DNA of 64,000 nucleotides from G964020055 sp964020055 (lineage in GTDB: Bacteria; Pseudomonadota; Alphaproteobacteria; WRAU01; Hepatincolaceae): NCBI GenBank assembly GCA_964020055.1, contig OZ026533.1:744001-808000 (forward strand), written 5' to 3'. Positions 41,663-52,200 of this stretch are shown one piece after another. A model generated the notes under the pieces. That model saw nothing but the letters and a program-made list of their open reading frames with translations, had not been told where the DNA came from and made no database searches. How positions within the stretch are numbered: position 1 is the first letter of the stretch; each line of letters opens with the position of its first letter. A program made the position numbers and the translations under genes.

Positions 41663-42574
41663 TTATATATTTACAGACATTTTAAGCCTTTTAATATCTG
41701 TTTTAGGTGGTATGCCAAACATACTTTTATATTCTTTATTGAATTGCGTATAACTTTTGTAACCAACATCATATGCGGCACTTGCTAAATCGTAACCTGT
41801 AAGCATCAACCTTTGAGCTTCATTAAGACGTAACCTTTTTTGATACTGTAAAGGTGTTATGGAAGTAATTTTATTAAAGTTTCTATAAAATGATGAGGGG
41901 GCCATATGAACTATATCTGCTAAATCATCCATACTTACAGACTCTTTGAAATTATTTTTAAGCCAAGAAATTGCCTTTGCAATTTGATGACTTTTGGTAC
42001 CTTTAGTATTAACAGAAAGTATATATTCATTAAGAGGTCCACTTAGAAGTAAATAGTGTATTTCTTTTACAATCATTGGAGACAAAATATTTCTTTCTTT
42101 TTCAGATTTATCCAGAGTTTCTGTTAATCTTAAAAAAGCATCAAGCAAATTAAGATCAACATCTACTATACCAATAGCTTTTTGGGTTGAAAAGTTTTTC
42201 TTACTTTCATTCATTTCTGATAACAATTGAATTATCAAATAACTATCAAGTTCTAAAAATAAACTCATAAAAGGATTTTCTTCAGTAGCTTCAATGATTC
42301 TTCCTGAAATTGGAATATCTATACTATTTACAACACATTGCTTTTCTTTATAAATAAACTGATCAGATCCAACTTTTGTACATTTTTTACCTTGGATTAC
42401 TATAATAACCATGGGTTTATAAAAACAATTTTCCCAACTATTTGGTTTTATTCTAAGAGACATATTAAATCCTTTTATAGGCGTCTCTAATAATCCAGAA
42501 CTAGGAATTAATTGTTTTATTTTGCTTTTCAAAATTTCATTTTTTAAATGTATATTTTTATTCATTTCAGACAT
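41663..42574 (-). CDS. AraC-family transcriptional regulator
   Basis: The 303-residue protein has an AraC N-terminal (PF06719-type) region in residues about 20-170 (SLRIKPNSWENCFYKPMVIIVIQGKK, then ISGRIIEATEENPFMSLFLELD). Two helix-turn-helix motifs lie at the C-terminus (MDDLADIVHMAPSSFYRNFNKI, and the AAYDVGYKSYTQFNKEYKSMFGIPP signature). It is divergent from the exported-enzyme run at 42718 with about 143 bases between, the usual place for a local regulator. The ligand is unknown. An internal ATG at 42565 is an alternative start; neither has a strong ribosome binding site. Confidence 0.9.
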   Translation of the reverse strand: MSEMNKNIHLKNEILKSKIKQLIPSSGLLETPIKGFNMSLRIKPNSWENCFYKPMVIIVIQGKKCTKVGSDQFIYKEKQCVVNSIDIPISGRIIEATEENPFMSLFLELDSYLIIQLLSEMNESKKNFSTQKAIGIVDVDLNLLDAFLRLTETLDKSEKERNILSPMIVKEIHYLLLSGPLNEYILSVNTKGTKSHQIAKAISWLKNNFKESVSMDDLADIVHMAPSSFYRNFNKITSITPLQYQKRLRLNEAQRLMLTGYDLASAAYDVGYKSYTQFNKEYKSMFGIPPKTDIKRLKMSVNI

Positions 42575-42717
42575 CTATTTTTATTATATTTAAAGATTAT
42601 AACCTTATATTTTTGAAAGTGAGAGAATTAGATAATAATTTGATAACTTTGTGTCTATTTATAAATAACTTGTAGGAGTAATATATTTATATATAGAACA
42701 ATCACAGAGGAAAAATA

Positions 42718-43785
42718 ATGCTAAATAAATTTATTTGTGCTCTTGCACTTTTTTTTACTTTCGGTATATATGGTTGTCAGAGCAATCAAAAAAAATTAAT
42801 CACAATTAAAGAGCAAGGAAGTTTTGCTATAGGTGGTAAAGTTTTTACAGAAAAAGGAACTTTTGATCCCAAACAACCTTACAACAAACAAGGCCAAACC
42901 TTACATGGAGACCATGCATATGTATTTTACCAAATACCAAATAATGCAAAGAAATATCCTATAGTATTTTTACATGGTGCAGGACAATCTGCAAAAACTT
43001 GGGAAACTACCGCAGATGGTCGTGAAGGATTTCAAAATATCTTTTTATCTGAAGGTAGAGGAGTATATTTAGTAGATCAGCCACGTAGAGGAAGAGCAGG
43101 CCGAACAATGCAAGCTGCCCCTATTCCAACTGCAGCAGATGATCAAATGTGGTTTACCCAATTCAGAATGGGATTATGGCCAAAATTATTTGATAATTCT
43201 CAATTTCCTAAAGATGAAGAATCTATGAATCAATTTTTCCGCCAAATGACGCCAAATACAGGACCTTATGATGCAAATGTTATTTCAGATGCAATAGCTG
43301 CTTTACACAATAAAATTGGACCCAGCATTCTTGTTACTCACTCACAAGGCGGTGGATCAGGTTGGTATGCTGCAATTAAAAGTTCTAACATTAAAGCTGT
43401 AGTTGCATATGAACCTGGAAGCGGATTTGTTTTTCCAGAAAGTGATATGCCACAAGCAATTCCTAATAAATTTGCTTCTGTTACACCTGTAGCTGTATCT
43501 GAAGAAGATTTTAAAAAATTAACTCAAATTCCAATTGTTATTTATTATGGAGATAATATTCCAACTGGTAGATCAGATATTCCCGCTCTAGATTACTGGC
43601 AAGCATGTTTAAAAATGGCTAGAATTTGGGCTGATATGGTTAATCGTCATGGAGGTGATGTAAAAGTAATTCACTTACCTGAAATTGGTATTAAAGGTAA
43701 CACACATTTTATGTTTTCAGACTTAAATAATAAACAAATAGCTAAACTACTTTCTGATTTTTTGAAAGAAAAAGAATTAAATTAA
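42718..43785 (+). CDS. Alpha/beta hydrolase, predicted lipoprotein
   Basis: The 355-residue protein begins with a lipoprotein signal (KFICALALFFTFGIYGC), with the lipid-attachment cysteine near residue 20. The mature part is an alpha/beta hydrolase: FLHGAGQSAKTWE for the oxyanion region, VTHSQGGGSGWYA for the nucleophile elbow with serine in the HSQGG context, and late acid and histidine residues (HLPEIGIKGNTHFMF). It would be an esterase-like enzyme on the periplasmic side. The substrate is unknown. AGAGGA upstream supports the start. It heads a run of five genes with short gaps that faces the AraC-type regulator. Confidence 0.88.
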   Translation: MLNKFICALALFFTFGIYGCQSNQKKLITIKEQGSFAIGGKVFTEKGTFDPKQPYNKQGQTLHGDHAYVFYQIPNNAKKYPIVFLHGAGQSAKTWETTADGREGFQNIFLSEGRGVYLVDQPRRGRAGRTMQAAPIPTAADDQMWFTQFRMGLWPKLFDNSQFPKDEESMNQFFRQMTPNTGPYDANVISDAIAALHNKIGPSILVTHSQGGGSGWYAAIKSSNIKAVVAYEPGSGFVFPESDMPQAIPNKFASVTPVAVSEEDFKKLTQIPIVIYYGDNIPTGRSDIPALDYWQACLKMARIWADMVNRHGGDVKVIHLPEIGIKGNTHFMFSDLNNKQIAKLLSDFLKEKELN

Positions 43786-43806
43786 TAATCCAACACGAGG
43801 TATAAC

Positions 43807-44391
43807 ATGAAAAAACTATCAATCACATTTATTGCTTTATTGGTTACTATCTTTACTTTTGGATATGCTAAAGCAGAAACTATAAATACAAACAAAGATC
43901 ATACTATAACAAAAAACATGAAAATTCTTATAGCATATTACTCTTATTCAGGTAATGTTGAAACACTGGCAAAAGAAATTCAGAATAAAGTAGGTGGAGA
44001 ATTATTTAAAATAGAAATTAACCATGACTATTCTGAAGATTACAAAACTATGGGGCAACAAGCAAAAAAAGAAATTGCAGATGGTTTTCTTCCGCAATTA
44101 AAAAATAAAATTACTAACATTTCAGATTATGATGTCATTTTTATAGGTTCTCCTAACTGGTGGGGAACTATCACTCCTGCTGTTAGTAGTTTTCTAAAAC
44201 AGCATAACTTAAAAAATAAAATAGTTATTCCATTTATAAGTAATGCAAGTTATGGAAAACAACGTACTATTGATGATTTAACAAAAAATTGTACAAACTG
44301 TTCAATACAAGAAGCATTGATAGCAACAGGAAATAGAACTTCTGGTATTGATAGTTGGCTTAAAAAGATTGGTTTCCAAAATATTAAGTAA
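43807..44391 (+). CDS. Flavodoxin-like protein with signal peptide
   Basis: The 194-residue protein has an N-terminal signal peptide (KKLSITFIALLVTIFTFGYAKAET) followed from residue about 38 by a flavodoxin-fold domain. MKILIAYYSYSGNVETLAKEI is the FMN phosphate loop, and IFIGSPNWWGTITPAVSSFL is the second flavin loop. Family members usually act as cytoplasmic electron carriers or quinone reductases. The signal peptide suggests an exported form. GAGG before the first ATG supports translation from there rather than from the internal Met38. Two cysteines in KNCTNCS form a CxxC pair. The gene lies 21 bases after the hydrolase gene. Confidence 0.88.
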   Translation: MKKLSITFIALLVTIFTFGYAKAETINTNKDHTITKNMKILIAYYSYSGNVETLAKEIQNKVGGELFKIEINHDYSEDYKTMGQQAKKEIADGFLPQLKNKITNISDYDVIFIGSPNWWGTITPAVSSFLKQHNLKNKIVIPFISNASYGKQRTIDDLTKNCTNCSIQEALIATGNRTSGIDSWLKKIGFQNIK

Positions 44392-44466
44392 ACTTTGAAA
44401 TATAAGCTATTACAATGATCATTTCTTTTGATTTAAACAATTTTAATAAATATAAAGAGTAATAAT

Positions 44467-44883
44467 ATGAAAGATGTAAAAAATATACAAGTTATACGAA
44501 AAGCAGATATGGTATCTAAAAAGGCATCATCTGAAAATTTCACAGGTCAAGTTGAAGTAAAAATGCTTTTTGCTGCTGATCATGAAGCAAAGATTTCTTC
44601 AGGAATTGTTACTTTTGAAAAAACAGCAAGAACTAACTGGCATACCCACTCTAAAGGTCAAATGTTATATATTATTTCTGGAGTTGGGCAAATTCAAAAA
44701 TGGGGTGAGCCTATTATAGAAGTAAAATCTGGTGATATTATATGGTTTCCATCTGGCATAAAACATTGGCATGGAGCTACACAAAACAATGCAATGTCAC
44801 ATCTTGCACTTGTACCTTTTGCTGAGGAAAATACTACAGTATGGTTAGAAAAAGTAACAGATAGCCAATTCAATGCTAATTAG
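44467..44883 (+). CDS. Cupin-domain protein
   Basis: The 138-residue protein has a single cupin barrel. Motif 1 is TNWHTHSKGQMLYIISGVGQIQKWG with two metal-ligand histidines, and motif 2 is VKSGDIIWFPSGIKHWHGA with a further histidine pair. There is no signal peptide. Related small cupins are commonly next to carboxymuconolactone decarboxylase genes, as here (10 bases upstream). The reaction is unknown; quercetin- or carboxymuconolactone-type ring chemistry or simple ligand binding are possible. It follows the flavodoxin gene after 75 bases. Confidence 0.9.
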   Translation: MKDVKNIQVIRKADMVSKKASSENFTGQVEVKMLFAADHEAKISSGIVTFEKTARTNWHTHSKGQMLYIISGVGQIQKWGEPIIEVKSGDIIWFPSGIKHWHGATQNNAMSHLALVPFAEENTTVWLEKVTDSQFNAN

Positions 44884-44892
44884 GAAGCACTT

Positions 44893-45606
44893 ATGATAAG
44901 AATGAAAAAAATTTTTTTTACAGTATTATTAACTAGCATATTTTTCAATGTACAACTTAAGGCAAATGACATGACAGAACTTACTATCAAGCAAAAATCT
45001 ATAATTCCTATTGCTTCATTTGCTGCAACAGGTAAAATCAATGACTTAAAAAAATCTTTAACAATAGCTTTAGAAAATGGTCTTACTATAAATGAAATAA
45101 AAGAAATTTTAATACAAGTTTATGCTTATGCTGGTTTTCCTCGTAGTTTGAACGCTCTCAATGCCTTTATGGAAATATTAGATATTCGCAAATCACAAGG
45201 TATAAAAGATATAAATGGTCCTGAAGGAAAAATGGTATCTAACAATACTAACAAACTTAGCTTTGGAGAAAAAATTCAAACTGAATTAATTGGGGCTCCC
45301 AATAAAGCTGCATACCAAGATTTTTCTCCTACTATTTCTATATTCTTGAAAGAGCATCTTTTTGCAGATATTTTTGGGCGTGGTATTTTGACTTATAAAG
45401 ATAGAGAAATAGCAACTGTTGCTATGTTAGCCAGTCTTGAAGGAACAGAAGCACAATTAAGAGGTCATTTAAAGATCGCAATTAATATCGGATTAACAGA
45501 GGCACAACTTAATGAAATTATAAATATAATGCAAAATAATATTTCTCAAGATGTATCTAAGCGTGCAAATAGTAACTTAAAAAGTATATTACAAAATAAA
45601 CAATAA
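44893..45606 (+). CDS. Carboxymuconolactone decarboxylase-like (AhpD superfamily) protein, exported
   Basis: The 237-residue protein has a signal peptide (KKIFFTVLLTSIFFNVQLKA) and two CMD-like halves. The first (about 35-105) has LENGLTINEIKEILIQVYAYAGFPRSLNAL. The second (about 155-230) has YKDREIATVAMLASLEGTEAQLRGHLKIAINIGLTEAQL. No redox CxxC is present, so a peroxidase-type AhpD activity is unlikely. AGGAAG lies just upstream of the ATG. The second half is the better match to the family. Its exact reaction is unknown, but the pairing with a cupin gene is widely seen in bacteria. Confidence 0.88.
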   Translation: MIRMKKIFFTVLLTSIFFNVQLKANDMTELTIKQKSIIPIASFAATGKINDLKKSLTIALENGLTINEIKEILIQVYAYAGFPRSLNALNAFMEILDIRKSQGIKDINGPEGKMVSNNTNKLSFGEKIQTELIGAPNKAAYQDFSPTISIFLKEHLFADIFGRGILTYKDREIATVAMLASLEGTEAQLRGHLKIAINIGLTEAQLNEIINIMQNNISQDVSKRANSNLKSILQNKQ

Positions 45607-45615
45607 GGAATTTTT

Positions 45616-46641
45616 ATGAATATAAAAATAAAACAAATATTAAAAGGAGCATTTCTAATTATGGTTGGAACAATATTATTTTCAAACTCCAATAATCATG
45701 CTTTGGCAGCTATACCACAAAGTAATAAAGTTATAGTTGAAAAAGTAAAATTTAAAAACAGAGTTTCCATCGAGGTTGTTGGGAATATGTATATTCCTAA
45801 AAATATAGATAAATCTAAAAAACATAAAGCAATAATCATTGGGCATACCTTTACTGGGGTAAAAGAACAAACTTCTGGTTTACACGCATTAAAACTTGCA
45901 GAAATGGGTTTTATAACACTTGCTTTTGATGCTTCTTTTTGGGGAGAAAGCGGTGGAGAACCTAGAAACATAGAAGTACCTGGTATTAGAGTAGAAGATT
46001 ATAGTGCTGCTGTAGATTTTTTAAGTAATCATGAATTAGTTGATAAAGATAAAATTGGAGTTATTGGTATTTGTGGAGGTGGGGGTTATGCAATTTCTGC
46101 TGCATCAATCGATCATAGAATTAAGGCCATAGCAACTGTTAGTATGTATGATTTGGGGCGTGCACGTAGACAAGGTTTAGGCGATGCGATTAGTTATGAA
46201 CAACGTATGGAGATTTTAGATAAGATCGGAGAATTACGCACTAAAGAATTTGCAGGAGCAAAACGTACAGATACTCTTGGAGTTCCAGATAAAATAACTG
46301 AAAAAGACACAGAGAATACTCGTGAATTTTATGATTATTATCGTACAAAAAGAGCACAACATCCTAACACTGATACTTCTTATTCTTTAGTTAGTCAGGC
46401 TGCAATGATGAACTTTTTTCCTTTTGCACAAATTGAAACAATTTCTCCTAGACCAATACTATTTATTGTTGGAGAACGTGCTGTGTCTGCATATTTCAGT
46501 GAAGATGCATATAATAAAGCTAAAGATCCAAAAGAATTTTTTGTAGTTCCTTCAGCATCACATGTAGATCTTTATGATAAAAAAGAATATATTGAAATAT
46601 CTTTGAAAGAATTAGCTAGTTTTTTTAATAAGAACTTATAA
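45616..46641 (+). CDS. Dienelactone-hydrolase-like alpha/beta hydrolase, exported
   Basis: The 341-residue protein has a signal peptide (about residues 1-32, ending HALAA) and an alpha/beta hydrolase domain. The nucleophile elbow reads GVIGICGGGGYAISAA, putting cysteine at the nucleophile position as in dienelactone hydrolases. A late IEISPRPILFIVGE segment carries the acid side and a histidine lies in VPSASHVDLYDK. Homologues are often annotated as YcjY-like. AAGGAA precedes the ATG. It is the last gene of the run, 9 bases after the CMD-like gene, and is followed by the convergent helicase gene. The substrate is unknown. Confidence 0.87.
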   Translation: MNIKIKQILKGAFLIMVGTILFSNSNNHALAAIPQSNKVIVEKVKFKNRVSIEVVGNMYIPKNIDKSKKHKAIIIGHTFTGVKEQTSGLHALKLAEMGFITLAFDASFWGESGGEPRNIEVPGIRVEDYSAAVDFLSNHELVDKDKIGVIGICGGGGYAISAASIDHRIKAIATVSMYDLGRARRQGLGDAISYEQRMEILDKIGELRTKEFAGAKRTDTLGVPDKITEKDTENTREFYDYYRTKRAQHPNTDTSYSLVSQAAMMNFFPFAQIETISPRPILFIVGERAVSAYFSEDAYNKAKDPKEFFVVPSASHVDLYDKKEYIEISLKELASFFNKNL

Positions 46642-46765
46642 GAACATATATTTAAAAGTATAAAAACTTCATTGTTTTTTACTTTATTAATTGATCACAT
46701 TAAAATAAAAAAAAGAAGAATGATTACTCATTCTTCTTTTGATTATAACTAAAGTTTTTTTAACT

Positions 46766-48112
46766 CTAAAAAAATCTTTTAGCTTTAGGTTTATCTCTAA
46801 AACTTTGGGCTTCATTTTGATCTCTTGCAGGTCTTCTGTTACCAAAGCCTCTGCTTCCACCATTACCTGCATTTTCAGAATTACCACCAAAACCTGAATT
46901 TCTGTTGCCAAAACTTCTATTGCCACCAAAACCAGAACTTCTGTAGCCTTTGTTATTTCCAAAACCAGATCTATTATTTTCAAATCTACCTCTTGGAGCT
47001 CTTTGACCATCATCTTCACTTTTACCAGTTTCTGCACCAATAAATCTTTGAATTATACGCCATTTATATTTATCAGCATTAGTTATGAAAGATATTGCTT
47101 TACCTTCTCTTTCTGCTCTTGCTGTTCTTCCTATTCTGTGTACATAATCTTCTGGATTTTCAGGTAAATCATAATTTATTACATAAGAAATATGATCTAT
47201 ATCTAAACCTCTGCTTGCTACATCTGTTGCAATAAGAATTTTAAATTTTTTAGCTCTATATGCTCTAACTGTTTGCTCTCTTCTGCTTTGTTTTAAACCA
47301 CCGTGTAAACAATCTGCTTTTAAAGATCTGTCTCTTAGTATGTTTTTTAACTCTTCAGCTGATATTTTTGTTTTTACAAACACAATAATAGAATCATTAT
47401 CTGTAGTTTCTTCAACAACCTTCATTAAGGCAGATAATTTATCTTGGGTTTCTCTTGCTTCTTGTATAACTTTAGGTGCTACCATGTTAAGCTCTCCTAC
47501 TGCTACACGAACAGGATCTTTTAAGTATTTGTGCACTAATGCTTGAATTCCTTTAGGTAAAGTTGCAGAGAATAAAATAGTTTGTTTCTCTTTACTTATG
47601 TGTTTAAAAATTTCATCAATTTGTACACCAAAACCCATATCTAACATTCTATCTGTTTCATCTAAAACTACTTGAGTTGTAGATGCTAGGCTCAATGATG
47701 CACGATTAATATGATCTGTTACTCTTCCAGGAGTACCAATTATTAATCTTGGTGAACGTTTTAATTGTTGAAATTGTCTATAAATACTTTCTCCACCTAT
47801 TAACAGAGCTGTATATAAATTTTTGCTTCCTTTCATCATTTCAATTGCTACATTGTTAACTTGAGTTGCAAGTTCTCTAGTAGGCGTTAAAATTAATGCT
47901 GTTGCTGTTGGATTATTAGATAAGTGATGTAATAAAGGTACTAAAAAAGCAGCAGTTTTTCCAGTTCCTGTTTGTGCTGATGCTAATACATCTTTTCCTT
48001 CTAATATCAGAGGAATTGCTTGTGCTTGTACATCTGTAGGTTTTTGATAACCCATATTGATTAAAGATGCTTTTAACCATTCTGGTATATTTAATTCTTG
48101 GTAAGATTCCAT
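46766..48112 (-). CDS. DEAD-box RNA helicase, RhlE-like, with RGG-type tail
   Basis: From the ATG at 48112 the protein has 448 residues. The frame can be extended to a TTG at 48163, but AGAGAAGAA directly upstream and the MESYQELNIPEWL start favour 48112. Motifs are the Q motif (GYQKPTDVQAQAIP), I (AQTGTGKT), Ia (PTRELA), II (LDETD), III (SAT), IV-V (IVFVKTK, ATDVASRGLDI) and VI (HRIGRTAR). Motif II is DETD rather than DEAD. The last 90 residues are Gly, Asn, Arg and Phe-rich (GFGGNRSFGNRN), an RNA-binding tail. Such helicases act in cold adaptation, ribosome assembly and RNA decay. Confidence 0.95.
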   Translation of the reverse strand: MESYQELNIPEWLKASLINMGYQKPTDVQAQAIPLILEGKDVLASAQTGTGKTAAFLVPLLHHLSNNPTATALILTPTRELATQVNNVAIEMMKGSKNLYTALLIGGESIYRQFQQLKRSPRLIIGTPGRVTDHINRASLSLASTTQVVLDETDRMLDMGFGVQIDEIFKHISKEKQTILFSATLPKGIQALVHKYLKDPVRVAVGELNMVAPKVIQEARETQDKLSALMKVVEETTDNDSIIVFVKTKISAEELKNILRDRSLKADCLHGGLKQSRREQTVRAYRAKKFKILIATDVASRGLDIDHISYVINYDLPENPEDYVHRIGRTARAEREGKAISFITNADKYKWRIIQRFIGAETGKSEDDGQRAPRGRFENNRSGFGNNKGYRSSGFGGNRSFGNRNSGFGGNSENAGNGGSRGFGNRRPARDQNEAQSFRDKPKAKRFF

Positions 48113-48448
48113 TTCTTCTCTTTCATGTAAAGTTGTATAATGTAATAGGATTGAAATATACAATCATATTTAATCTTTATAGCTAAAATTAATAGGTAAC
48201 AATTAAGACACACATACGATACATGAAATGAAATTTATAAATCTCCCTAAATATATCCTATTAATGATAAATTTGGCCTTTTTGAAACCTGAAAACTCAA
48301 AAAATAAGTTTTTATAAAACGAATTTTAAAGATATTGACGATTAAAATAATCGATAACAATTAAGTCCTATTGTCATGCTGAGTAATTAGTATATAATTA
48401 TTTAATCAGCAATGTACTATATCATAATATATTTAATAAGGTATTACA

Positions 48449-49117
48449 ATGAAAATAGCACCAAACATAAAAATATTTACAATGTGTCTAATAAGTTTAA
48501 CTCAAATTAATGCTGCTTCTGCAGCTATTTTAGCTTCACCAGATAAAACTTCCGATAGAGAAAAAAAGAATTTTCAAACTACTTACGGCAAAAATGGAAA
48601 TAAACAAACCACCAATTCAATTAGTAATTTACCAAATAACGTAGTTTACTTTAGTAATAAAAACAATAAAGAAGATCTTTCAAAATTATATGGTCTTGCT
48701 TATAATATTTCTTTAAATAGTAAAATAGAAAATTTTGGAACTTCTGAGACTAACTCACCCAATATTGTTGGGGAAAAAATAGCAAAAATGTTAGCTTATT
48801 GGCCTAAAAATACTGTTTTTTTAGCATTGCTTTATGATATAAAAAAAGAAGATGTTTTCCCAAAATTAGTTATAACTGAATCTCAACATTTAGTAGTTTC
48901 TTATAATGATGGTACATTAGATGCTATAAATAAAATTTCTCCTATTGTTGCTATGTTTGACATAACAGACGATATTCCTTGTGAAAAAAATATAACACAA
49001 ACTGATAATTATTGGATAGGAGTTTGCAAAGCTATTTCTGTTGCTAATAAAATCATAAGAATAGAAAGTGTAGGCTCTAGACATGACGAACCTGTAATAA
49101 AAGCAACCTCAAAATAA
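48449..49117 (+). CDS. Exported hypothetical protein
   Basis: I do not recognise this 222-residue protein. It has a clear signal peptide (KIFTMCLISLTQINAASA, cleaved near residue 25), then a Lys/Asn-rich linker and a soluble domain from about residue 65. One cysteine pair (IPCEKN, WIGVCKA) lies in the last 50 residues and could form a disulfide. AAGG lies upstream of the ATG. It is alone between the helicase gene (divergent) and the third giant gene (convergent), with a strong terminator after it. Confidence 0.75.
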   Translation: MKIAPNIKIFTMCLISLTQINAASAAILASPDKTSDREKKNFQTTYGKNGNKQTTNSISNLPNNVVYFSNKNNKEDLSKLYGLAYNISLNSKIENFGTSETNSPNIVGEKIAKMLAYWPKNTVFLALLYDIKKEDVFPKLVITESQHLVVSYNDGTLDAINKISPIVAMFDITDDIPCEKNITQTDNYWIGVCKAISVANKIIRIESVGSRHDEPVIKATSK

Positions 49118-49170
49118 AATTATTCTTAATAATATATAAAAAATATATATAACTTATTTTTATAAATTAA

Positions 49171-49203
49171 AATAAAAGACTCTACTATGTAGAGTCTTTT
49201 ATT
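49171..49203. terminator. Bidirectional terminator between convergent genes
   Basis: AATAAAAGACTCTAC and its exact complement GTAGAGTCTTTTATT form a 15-base stem with a three-base loop, and T-runs lie on both strands. It would stop the exported-protein gene (plus) and the third giant gene (minus). Confidence 0.92.
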
Positions 49204-49221
49204 ATATAAAATTATTATATA

Positions 49222-52200
49222 TTAATGAGAACGACTATGTGGATCATTAGGATCATAACCACTAGAACCTGATACATCCTCCTCTGTTACATGAGGAGTT
49301 GCTGGTAATTCATGATGCATAGAACTACCATCATGAACATTCCAATTTCCATTTTCATTCAAAGAATCATCACGTTGTTCTGTAGGGTTATTTTCTAAAT
49401 TAGTTTCCTTAGCATGGTTTATATACATAGTTCTTGTTTTATCTTCATTTTGTACAATCAGATAATCACCTTTTTTCAATGTATATTCTTCTGCTCCTAT
49501 TTTTACTGCTATATCTTTACTTCCTACTGCCCAATGCGCTGTTAGCCCTTGATTGGCAAAGCTTACACTTGCATCTTCTTTACAGTTAACAATAGCACCA
49601 TCACGAACATCATGTATTACAACCTCTTTAGCTTCATCCATATATAAAGGCTGCTTATCTATTGCACCACCTCTCATTATGTGTTCAGTACCTACATCAT
49701 AAGATACACCAATTGAACGTGCATTTAAGTTAGTATCTGCTTTGAAATATAAAAAGTTATAAACTTCGACTTTAGCTTGTTGTCCACCTGAACTGTCTTT
49801 TACTATATAGTAGTTACCATCTATATGACTATTACTACTATATGCTGATATAACAGGATAATTAAAAACTGCTGTTCCACTTCTGTCTATTATATGCATA
49901 CCAGCAAGAGATAAATTATCATCATTAGCACCAGTACCCGCATAAGCATGTGCCTCACCTAATGTATTCCAACCCCAGACTTTTGAAGTGTCTATCTCTG
50001 AAGTTAATCTTGATTTAATCAAATCTATAAAACTTTGATTAAATTTCAAAAAACCTCCATTTTCCAAGATAATGTAGTTAGCATTATATACTGTTACATT
50101 GCTGCTATCAGAAGTGTTTTTTATATTTGCACCTATCATCCCTCCTGCTGAAGATAAATGTGTTCCTTCTATTTGATCTCCTTTAGTATAAATAAGTTCA
50201 ACAGATGTATTTTTCTTAGGATAAGTTACAACAACTTCACTTCTACCATGAGCACGTTGAGGTGTAACTCTTGCATCATCACCTGCTGTCATCACTAAAG
50301 GCATTAATATAACAGGTTTATGAGAGGCTTGACCTTGCTTTATGGTTATACTTGTGTTTATATCTATTCCGTTAGCAATATAACCTTTTACAGTTAGTAT
50401 GTTATAATCTCTAGCCAAAGCTGGATATTCTGACACTGCATGTTGAACTAGGTAAGGAGCTGCTAAATTTATTAAAGTGCCTGTAACTCCAGGATTAAAT
50501 GTCATATTAACAGTATTTCTGAAAGTAGCATTTGTGGCTTCATTTTTTTCAATAATGAATGATGCTGCTTTACCTAACTCTAATGTTCCTTTTAAATTAC
50601 TCCACCAACCAAATAAATTAATGTTTTTAACATTAGTTATTGTTTGAGTTGTGTTATTCAAATCTTTGAAGGTAACTGTATGTTCAGTGTCTGTAGTATT
50701 ACCAGAACTAGTAAATGGACTTTTACCTATAATGAAATTTACTGTTTCTACTTCATTAGGAGAAGATAAAGATAACGCATTAGGTAACATAATACCCGAT
50801 GTTGAAGTTTCTGGGTTCGCCGCCCCATTTTTAGTCAAATAAAAACCTATTTCTTCATGCTCTAAAACTGTTTTTTTACTAAGGTATACATTCGATATAG
50901 TATCATTTACTATATATGATGTTTTTACATCTGCAGAGCTTTGAGTATCAGAATATAAATGTATATTTGTTTGTATATCTTTTACAGTTATAGTGTGGTT
51001 ATGCCCTTTACTTAAATAAATATAGTTGAAACCAGTTAGTTTGATTGTATTTTGAGCATCAGCAGATACCGTTCCACCTGTTACATTCAAATAAGCAATA
51101 CTAGATTGATCCATTAGTAGAGATACGGCAGACTTCATGCTAGATAAATTCATCTGATGTATAACACTTATATTAGAAGCTGTAGCAAGTGTGATATGAG
51201 TTAATTTACCAATATTAGCTGAGTTTAACTTAACATGTACATTTTCATTAGTATTATTTTCAGCTATGATTGATTTAAAGTTTTTGAAACGCATATATCC
51301 AGCTGTTATTTTTTCAGCATTAAAATAATTGGATTTATCCTGACCTAAAATTATACCAGTATCATCTATTACTATTGCTCCTCCTTCTCCATCAGGAGAT
51401 GATAAAGAACTATCAATTCTTAAAGTTTGATTTGCTGCAGCACCTGCTGTTATTGTTCTAATCGTATCTGTAGATGTCACACCTTCAACAACTGGATTAT
51501 TACGAGTAAATACCATAGTAGCAGAAGCATTAGATGCTATAAGATCTGTTACATTAGTTATTTGTTTACCATTAGCACCTTCTAATTTCATTGTCATAGA
51601 ATTATTGTAATAACTGTATTCTATATTTAATAAATAAGATGAATTTCCATTTGAAATAATAAGACCTGTTAAATCTAAAGTGTTAGTAACACCATCTGTA
51701 GGCTTACTAAGTATCACATTAGATCTAACTTGACTAGGATCAATTATTTTTACAGTTACAACTTTTATGGGATCTACATTTATATTAAAAACACCATTTA
51801 ATTTAATTTGACTGCTAGAATATTCTATAAGATTACTAGATAAATTAATAGCCACTCTTTGTAAATTACCTGAAGAATTTTTTAAGTTAAAGTCCGTAGA
51901 AGCATTGGGAGCAGAAAGGCTAGCTGTAGCAATAAAATTTTGAATTTTATTGAAATTTACAGTATCTATATTAACTGTTATAACAGACCCTGCTACCATT
52001 TTTACTGTTGTAAAATTGGTTAATATGTAATTGATACCAGTTAAAGTGGCAACGGTTCTAGAATTATAATTTAAATCTATTATACCACCAGAATAATCTG
52101 TGTATCCTGTAAAATCTATAGTATTGTCTGCGTTGTTTCCACCTTCAAGATTAAGTTCATTATTATAGTAATTTCCTTTTTCAATAATTTTTACTACATT

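Noticed and set aside
46687..47040. Minus-strand 117-residue frame rich in Val, Leu and Glu
   Set aside because: It is an out-of-frame reading of the glycine-rich tail of the DEAD-box helicase gene.
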